Below, one piece after another: positions 58,591 to 64,000 of a stretch of DNA of 64,000 bases. Both the position numbers and the translations under genes were made by a program. Position 1 is the first letter of the stretch. Each line of letters begins with the position of its first letter. The stretch spans positions 1,302,001-1,366,000 of the forward strand of contig NZ_CP151802.1 of the NCBI RefSeq assembly GCF_038446665.1, in the 5' to 3' direction. Source of the stretch: Lysobacter sp. FW306-1B-D06B. Lineage in GTDB: Bacteria; Pseudomonadota; Gammaproteobacteria; Xanthomonadales; Xanthomonadaceae. The notes below the pieces were generated by a model. It made no database searches. It saw only the letters and a list, made by a program, of their open reading frames with translations, and was not told the DNA's origin.

Positions 58591-59667
58591 TCAGGTCTCG
58601 CGCGTGCCCTTCGGCGGCGCGGGCGGAGCCACCGAGTCGCGCGTCACCAGCTGGTGCGCGATGACGTGGTCCACCACCACGCGCGTGCTCTTGTCCTTGC
58701 GGCGGATGCTGCGCAGCAGGATGTCGATGGCCGAGTCGGCCATCGACGCGATGGGCTGGTGGATGGTGGTGAGTTCCGGCCACACCGTGGTCGCGGCCGA
58801 CGTATCGTCGAAGCCCACCACCGACAGATCGCGCGGCACGTCCAGTCCTCGCCGGTGCGCGACGGACACCACGGCGGCGGCCATGTCGTCGTTGCTGGCG
58901 AAGATCGCCGTGGGCGGCTTCTTGTGCGAGAGCAGCTTTTCCGCGGCTTCCAGGCCCGAGCGGTAGGTGAAGTAACCCTGCTGCACCAGTGCGTTGTCGG
59001 CTTCGAGCCCGGCCTGCGCGTGCGCGGCCTGGAAACCTTCGTAGCGCCGCGCGCTGGCGGTCTGGTTCGGATGGCCCTTGATGTAACCGATGCGCGTGTG
59101 GCCCAGCGAGATCAGGTGCGCGGTGATTTCCTGGCTGGCGCGGAAGTCGTCGATGCGCACGCAGGAGATTTCCTGGCTGAAACGTCCAGAGGCGATCGCC
59201 ACCACCGGAATGCCTGCCGCCACCAGCTCCGACACCACCGCCTTGGATTCGCACAGCGGCGGCGGCAGGATCGCGCCCGCCACGCTCTTGCCCAGTTCGC
59301 GCGCGGCGTTGCGCTGGGCTTCGGCGTTGTAAGTGTCCCAGCTGTCGATCATCAGCTGCGCCGCGGTGCGCGCCGCGCCGCGCAGTGCGCCGACCAGGAG
59401 CTCGCGCAGGTAGGCCGAGCTGGGGTTGGTGTAGATCAGCGCGATGCGCGTGTGCTGCGCGGCGGCGAGCGAACTGGCGGCGAGGTTGGGCGTATAGCCC
59501 AGTTCCTTGACCGCGCGCATCACGCGTTCGCGCGTGCTGTCGCGCACCTTGCCCTGACCGTTGACCACGCGCGAGACCGTCATCGGCGAAACGCTCGCCA
59601 GCGCGGCGACCTCGTCGATGGTGACGGCATCGCCCTTGCGGCGCAGCGACTTCTTCGGCTTCTCCAA
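58591..59667 (-). CDS. xylR: LacI-family regulator, probable XylR
   Basis: A 358-residue repressor. I chose a TTG start at 59667 because AAGGA lies 8 bp upstream and it gives a compact N-terminus (xEKPKKSLRRKGDAVTIDEV). An ATG at 59793 would add 42 residues without domain character. The LacI helix-turn-helix is VTIDEVAALASVSPMTVSRV, with hinge TPNLAASSLA, then a periplasmic-binding-like sugar domain (RIGYIKGHPNQTASARRYEG, IFASNDDMAAAVVSVAHRRG, SVVGFDDTSAATTVWPELTT). It probably binds the GGTAGCGCTA sites near xylB and responds to xylose. Confidence 0.85.
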   Translation of the reverse strand: MEKPKKSLRRKGDAVTIDEVAALASVSPMTVSRVVNGQGKVRDSTRERVMRAVKELGYTPNLAASSLAAAQHTRIALIYTNPSSAYLRELLVGALRGAARTAAQLMIDSWDTYNAEAQRNAARELGKSVAGAILPPPLCESKAVVSELVAAGIPVVAIASGRFSQEISCVRIDDFRASQEITAHLISLGHTRIGYIKGHPNQTASARRYEGFQAAHAQAGLEADNALVQQGYFTYRSGLEAAEKLLSHKKPPTAIFASNDDMAAAVVSVAHRRGLDVPRDLSVVGFDDTSAATTVWPELTTIHQPIASMADSAIDILLRSIRRKDKSTRVVVDHVIAHQLVTRDSVAPPAPPKGTRET

Positions 59668-59897
59668 CGTTCGTTCCTTCTGTCGGCCGGCGGCCGCGGG
59701 TGCCGCATCGGGTGGAGCCCGTCGCAGCGACGGACCCCCATTTCCAAGTTCAACCAGGACTGCGCATGAGAGCTTTGCACATGGTACGGGCATCCCTCGC
59801 GCCCGGCGACAGCGTACACGGCTTCCCGAGCGGCGATTCCCGTGACCTTTGCTGTCATCCCCGTACCTCTGGCCGTCATCCCCGCGCCAGCCGCAAC

Positions 59898-62129
59898 ATG
59901 CTTTCCGGAGGCCGGAGTGGGTTCGGACAGTTGGTCTCCCGCCTACGCGGGAATGACGGCAAGGGCTACGGCTATCTGGGGATCATTGCCCTTGCGCTGT
60001 TCCTCCTCGCGACCCTGCTACTCCCGCGTCCCGCCCTGGCCGAGGACGGTTACGACCTGTGGCTGCGCTACCGCCCGATCCCCGAAGGCGAGGCCGCCGC
60101 CTATCGCGCCCGCATCGCGCAGCTCGTCGCCCCGGCCGCCACGCCCGCGCAGCAGGCCACGCGCGATGAACTCCTGCGCGGTCTCGGCGGCCTGCTCGGC
60201 ACGGCACCGGCCACCGCCGAAGCGGTCGACGCCGATGGCGCGCTGATCGTCGGCACCCCTTCTTCGTCGAAGGCCATCGCCCGCTCGCGCCTGGCCACGA
60301 AGGACCTGGGCCGCGAGGGCTATCGCATCCGCAGCGTGGAGATCGACGGCCGCAAGGCCACCGTCATCGCCGCCAACGACGATGCCGGCGCGATGCACGG
60401 CGCCTTCCACTTCCTGCGCCTGCTGCAGACGCGCCAGCCGCTGGACGCGCTCGACATCCGCGAAGCCCCGCGCACGCAGCTGCGCATGCTCAATCACTGG
60501 GACAACCTCAACCGCCACGTCGAACGCGGTTATGCGGGTGAATCCATCTGGGACTGGCACAAGCTCCCCGACTATGTCGACCCGCGCTACACCGACTACG
60601 CACGCGCCAACGCGTCCATCGGCATCAACGCCACCGTACTCAACAACGTCAACGCGAGCGCGCAGCAGCTCACGCCGATGTACATCGAGAAGGCGGCCGC
60701 GCTGGCGAACGTGTTCCGTCCCTACGGCATCCGCGTGTTCCTGAGCGCGCGCTTCAGCGCGCCGAAGGAGATCGGCGGGCTCGACACCGCCGATCCGCTC
60801 GATCCGAAGGTCCGCGCGTGGTGGAAGGCGAAGGCCGACGAGATCTACAAGGCCATCCCGGATTTCGGCGGCTTCCTGGTGAAGGCCAATTCCGAAGGCC
60901 AGCCCGGTCCGCAGGATTACGGCCGCACGCACGCCGACGGCGCCAACATGATGGCCGACGCGGTGAAGCCGCACGGCGGCAAGGTGATCTGGCGCGCCTT
61001 CGTGTATTCGCACGAAACGCCGGATGATCGCGCCAAGCAGGCGTTCAACGAGTTCGTCCCGCTCGACGGCAAGTTCCGCGACAACGTGATGGTGCAGGTG
61101 AAGAACGGCGCCATCGACTTCCAGCCGCGCGAGCCGTTCCATCCGCTGTTCGGCGCGATGCCGAAGACGCCGCTGATGATGGAGTTCCAGATCACCAAGG
61201 AGTACCTGGGCTTCGCCACGCACCTGGCCTACCTGGGGCCGATGTTCGAGGAGACGCTGCGCGCCGATACGCGCGTGCGCGGCGAAGGCTCCACCGTGGC
61301 GGAGGTCGTCGACGGCTCGCTGCACGGCTACAAACTCACCGGCATGGCCGGCGTGGCCAACATCGGCAGCGACCGCAACTGGAGCGGCTCGCACTTCGAC
61401 CAGGCCAACTGGTACGTGTTCGGCCGGCTCGCATGGAATCCGCAGGCGTCCTCGCGCGACATCGCCGAGGAATGGACGCGCATGACGTTCTCCAATGACA
61501 CCGATGTCGTGCAGCCCATCGTCGCGATGATGATGGGCTCGCGCGAAGCGGTGGTGGACTACATGACGCCGCTGGGCCTGCACCACCTGATGGGTCGCAG
61601 CCACCACTACGGCCCGGGCCCGTGGGTGCAGGGCGGCCCGCGCGCCGACTGGACCAGCGTGTACTACCACCGCGCATCCAAGGACGGCATCGGCTTCGAC
61701 CGCACCACGCGCGGCAGCGATGCCGTGTCGCAATACGCCAAGCCGGTGGCCGCGCAGTTCGACGATGCGGCGAAGACGCCGGAGGAATTCCTGCTGTGGT
61801 TCCACCACCTGCCGTGGGACTACACGACCAAGTCCGGCCGCCCGCTGTGGGACGAGCTGGTCGTGCGCTACACGCACGGCGTCGAGCAGGTGCGCGGCAT
61901 GCGCAAGACCTGGGACGGCCTGTCCGGCCGCATCGATCCGGAGCGCCACGCACAGGTCGCGACCTTCCTGGCGATCCAGGAGAAGGAAGCGCAGTGGTGG
62001 CGCGACGCCAGCATCGCTTACTTCCAGGCCTTCTCGCAGCGCCCGCTGCCGGCCGGCTACGCGCCGCCCGCGCATTCGCTGGAGTACTACGAGTCGCTCG
62101 AATTTCCGTTCGCCCCGGGGAATGGCTGA
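59898..62129 (+). CDS. aguA: Exported alpha-glucuronidase, GH67
   Basis: A 743-residue enzyme (from the chosen ATG) that releases 4-O-methyl-glucuronic acid from glucuronoxylan oligosaccharides. GH67 marks are QLRMLNHWDNLNRHVERGYA, SIGINATVLNNVNASAQQLT, GFLVKANSEGQPGPQDYGRT, RTHADGANMMA, PLMMEFQITKEYLG and DYTTKSGRPLWDELVVRY. The catalytic acids of the family lie in these segments. The start is uncertain: the ATG at 59898 is followed by sequence from a dispersed repeat before the signal-peptide core YLGIIALALFLLATLLLPRP. A non-ATG start nearer that core is possible. Followed 3 bp later by the esterase gene. Confidence 0.88.
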   Translation: MLSGGRSGFGQLVSRLRGNDGKGYGYLGIIALALFLLATLLLPRPALAEDGYDLWLRYRPIPEGEAAAYRARIAQLVAPAATPAQQATRDELLRGLGGLLGTAPATAEAVDADGALIVGTPSSSKAIARSRLATKDLGREGYRIRSVEIDGRKATVIAANDDAGAMHGAFHFLRLLQTRQPLDALDIREAPRTQLRMLNHWDNLNRHVERGYAGESIWDWHKLPDYVDPRYTDYARANASIGINATVLNNVNASAQQLTPMYIEKAAALANVFRPYGIRVFLSARFSAPKEIGGLDTADPLDPKVRAWWKAKADEIYKAIPDFGGFLVKANSEGQPGPQDYGRTHADGANMMADAVKPHGGKVIWRAFVYSHETPDDRAKQAFNEFVPLDGKFRDNVMVQVKNGAIDFQPREPFHPLFGAMPKTPLMMEFQITKEYLGFATHLAYLGPMFEETLRADTRVRGEGSTVAEVVDGSLHGYKLTGMAGVANIGSDRNWSGSHFDQANWYVFGRLAWNPQASSRDIAEEWTRMTFSNDTDVVQPIVAMMMGSREAVVDYMTPLGLHHLMGRSHHYGPGPWVQGGPRADWTSVYYHRASKDGIGFDRTTRGSDAVSQYAKPVAAQFDDAAKTPEEFLLWFHHLPWDYTTKSGRPLWDELVVRYTHGVEQVRGMRKTWDGLSGRIDPERHAQVATFLAIQEKEAQWWRDASIAYFQAFSQRPLPAGYAPPAHSLEYYESLEFPFAPGNG
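59937..59958. repeat. GTCATTCCCGCG-type palindromic repeat, reverse copy
   Basis: CTCCCGCCTACGCGGGAATG, the reverse-oriented relative of the element at 7641-7660. It falls inside the open frame at the 5' end of the alpha-glucuronidase gene, where it would encode the stretch SRLRGND. Confidence 0.65.
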
Positions 62130-62132
62130 ACC

Positions 62133-64000
62133 ATGCAGATGCACACCAAGCTCAAAGGACGCCTGACGCGCGCGCTGTGCGGCGTGGCGATGACCGCCGC
62201 TGCATTCGTCGCCAGCGCAGCCGACAGCGCGCCGCTGCTGCACACGATGTTCCAGGATCACGCCGTGTTGCAGCGCGGCCAGCCGATCCGCGTCTTCGGC
62301 CGCGCCGCACCGGGCGAGCAGGTGCGCGTCGTCTTCGCGGGCAATCGCGCCGTCGGCCGCGCCGATGCCGATGGCCGATGGAGCGCCGCGTTGCCGGCGA
62401 TGAAAGCCGGCGGCCCCTACACCCTCACGGCCAGTGCGGGCGGCGCGACGCAGACCGTCGCCGATGTGCTCGTCGGTGATGTCTGGCTGTGCTCGGGCCA
62501 GTCGAACATGGAGTTGCAGGTGTGGCGCACGCTGGATGCACGCGCGGAAATCGCCGGCGCATCCAGCGATCGCATCCGCCTGCTCACCGTGCCGCAGAAC
62601 GGCGCGGTCACCCCGCAGGACACCTTCGCCACGCCGGTGAAGTGGACCGCCACCAACTCCGACACGATCCGCGACTTCTCCGCCGCTTGTTACTACTTCG
62701 CGCGCGAGTTGCAGAAGACCGTCGATGTGCCGATGGGCCTGATCAACGCGGCCTGGGGCGGATCGCGCATCCAGGCGTGGACCAGCGGGGATGCGCTGCG
62801 CAAGACCGGCTACTACAACGACGAGCTCGACGTGCTCGCGCAGTACGCCACCGATGAGGGCGGCGCGATCGGTCGCTGGGGCGACGTGTGGACGCGCTGG
62901 TGGAACGCGCGCGTCGGAGCGAAGCCCGGCGACGAGCCGTGGAGCGCGACCTACGCACCGGGCAAGGACTGGCGCACCGCGCCGCGCGAGCTGGGCGCGT
63001 GGGAGAAGTGGGGCGTGCCGGAGCTGGCCGCATTCGACGGCATGGTCTGGTACCGCACCACGGTCAAGCTCACCGCGGCGCAGGCGAAGCAGGAGGCGGT
63101 GCTCGCACTCGCGCCTGCCGATGAAGTGGACATGACGTGGGTGAACGGCGTTGCCGTCGGCAGCACTTACGGCGCCGGCAGCGGCCGCGAGTATGCGCTG
63201 CCGCCGGGCCTGCTTAAAGAAGGCGAGAACACCGTCGTCGTCAACGTGCTCGACACCTACCGCGACGGCGGGCTGTCCGGCCCGGCGTCGGCGAACCTGG
63301 TGCGCTTCAAGGACGGCACCACCGCACCGCTCGCCAACGCGTGGAAGTACCGCAAGGTCGACGGCAGCGACACGCCGCCGCGCGCGCCATGGCAGACCGC
63401 CGCCGGCCTGTCCACGCTCTACAACGGCATGATCGCGCCGCTGGGCCCCTACAACCTGCGCGGCATGCTCTGGTACCAGGGCGAGTCCAACACCTTCGAG
63501 GCGCAGCGTTATCGCGACCTGCTGGGCGTGCTGCGCGAGGACTGGCGTTCGCGCTTCGGCGCGCAGACCCCGTTCCTGATCGTGCAGCTCGCCGGTTACG
63601 GCATGCCCAAGAGTGCGCCGGCCGAGAGCGGCTGGGCGCAGCTGCGCGAATCGCAGCGACACGTCGCCGACGCCGATGCGCATAGCGGCCTCGTCGTCGC
63701 CATCGACATCGGCGATCGCTACGACATCCATCCGTCGAACAAGCAGGAACTCGGCCGCCGCCTCGCGCGCGCGGCGCGTCACGTGGTGTACGGCGAGAAG
63801 CTGGCACCGTCAGGCCCGATTCCGCAGGCGGCACGTCGCGTGGACGACGGCGTCGTCGTCACCTTCGCCGACGTGGACGGTGCGCTGACCGCGTTCGGCG
63901 GCGACGGCGCGCTGGGTTTCGAGCTGTGCGGCGCGCAGCCCGACACCTGCCGTTTCGCCAGCGCCAGCGTGCGCGGCACCGCCGTCACGCTGCGCACGCC
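62133..64000 (+). CDS. Sialate O-acetylesterase-type (SGNH) acetylesterase, incomplete at right edge
   Basis: At least 622 residues; the stop is outside the window. A signal peptide (LTRALCGVAMTAAAFVASAA) is followed by a beta-sandwich (HTMFQDHAVLQRGQPIRVFG) and the SGNH hydrolase core: DVWLCSGQSNMELQ with the nucleophile Ser, INAAWGGSRIQAWTS, RGMLWYQGESNTFEA, and the Asp-His pair in IGDRYDIHPSNKQELG. An inserted jelly-roll domain lies between. Enzymes of this type in xylan loci act as acetylxylan or glucuronoxylan esterases, and the 3-bp spacing to aguA supports that here. Confidence 0.85.
   Translation, partial: MQMHTKLKGRLTRALCGVAMTAAAFVASAADSAPLLHTMFQDHAVLQRGQPIRVFGRAAPGEQVRVVFAGNRAVGRADADGRWSAALPAMKAGGPYTLTASAGGATQTVADVLVGDVWLCSGQSNMELQVWRTLDARAEIAGASSDRIRLLTVPQNGAVTPQDTFATPVKWTATNSDTIRDFSAACYYFARELQKTVDVPMGLINAAWGGSRIQAWTSGDALRKTGYYNDELDVLAQYATDEGGAIGRWGDVWTRWWNARVGAKPGDEPWSATYAPGKDWRTAPRELGAWEKWGVPELAAFDGMVWYRTTVKLTAAQAKQEAVLALAPADEVDMTWVNGVAVGSTYGAGSGREYALPPGLLKEGENTVVVNVLDTYRDGGLSGPASANLVRFKDGTTAPLANAWKYRKVDGSDTPPRAPWQTAAGLSTLYNGMIAPLGPYNLRGMLWYQGESNTFEAQRYRDLLGVLREDWRSRFGAQTPFLIVQLAGYGMPKSAPAESGWAQLRESQRHVADADAHSGLVVAIDIGDRYDIHPSNKQELGRRLARAARHVVYGEKLAPSGPIPQAARRVDDGVVVTFADVDGALTAFGGDGALGFELCGAQPDTCRFASASVRGTAVTLRT

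Overview
The window is a GC-rich bacterial chromosome segment that fits the Xanthomonadaceae, most likely Lysobacter or a close relative. The evidence is a split class II ribonucleotide reductase, an XAC0095-like small protein, a cyo quinol oxidase operon followed by a RegB/RegA-type pair, XylR-box-like operators next to xylose genes, and several families of intergenic hairpin repeats. The assignment is inference from gene content; no rRNA or intact tRNA is present.

Layout. 1-5 kb: the start of a HAD hydrolase, a small secreted protein, and a leftward set running from a DegP/DegQ-type protease through a DUF883 protein, a holin-like protein and a small membrane protein to an AI-2E family transporter. 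5.1-9.4 kb: nrdJa and nrdJb, the two parts of a class II ribonucleotide reductase, separated by a histone H1-like gene; an NrdR-box-like palindrome lies at the promoter. 9.4-12.4 kb: an accessory islet that starts at a degenerate tRNA-Pro remnant and carries three unrecognised membrane-anchored proteins. 12.4-18.8 kb: small secreted or cytosolic genes, a nine-copy 42-bp tandem repeat, dispersed hairpin repeats, one frameshifted small gene and a sorbosone-dehydrogenase-like protein. 19-20.4 kb: a frameshifted M1 aminopeptidase. 20.5-23.3 kb: a six-gene arsenic operon with its operator on the arsR start codon.

23.5-38.5 kb is devoted to respiration. It holds an MFS transporter, cyoABCD with SURF1 and a redox two-component system, then a second, leftward terminal oxidase locus with subunit II, a fused subunit I/III, small membrane proteins, a ferric-reductase-like flavoprotein and a 30-residue peptide gene, and nearby CtaG, CopD-like and DUF2231 proteins. 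38.8-46.5 kb combines a polysaccharide-type synthase/export set (GT2 synthase, 49-residue membrane protein, TPR/beta-barrel protein) with a complete set of phosphorelay parts: histidine kinase, receiver, Hpt-like protein and a receiver fused to a PIG-L deacetylase. An ATP-grasp/histidine-phosphatase chimera lies in the same place. 47.4-51.6 kb is a tight three-gene operon of a gluzincin-like peptidase, an MBL-fold protein and a DUF2235 hydrolase, all apparently cytoplasmic. 51.7-53.7 kb has a cupin, an NlpD-like lipoprotein and a small membrane protein. 54 kb to the end is a xylose/glucuronoxylan locus: xylB, xylA, a sugar porter, a LacI-type regulator, alpha-glucuronidase and a truncated sialate-esterase-type acetylesterase.

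The strongest candidates for new biology are the phosphorelay/PIG-L/polysaccharide locus and the peptidase-MBL-DUF2235 operon. The islet next to the tRNA remnant and the 30-residue oxidase-locus peptide follow.
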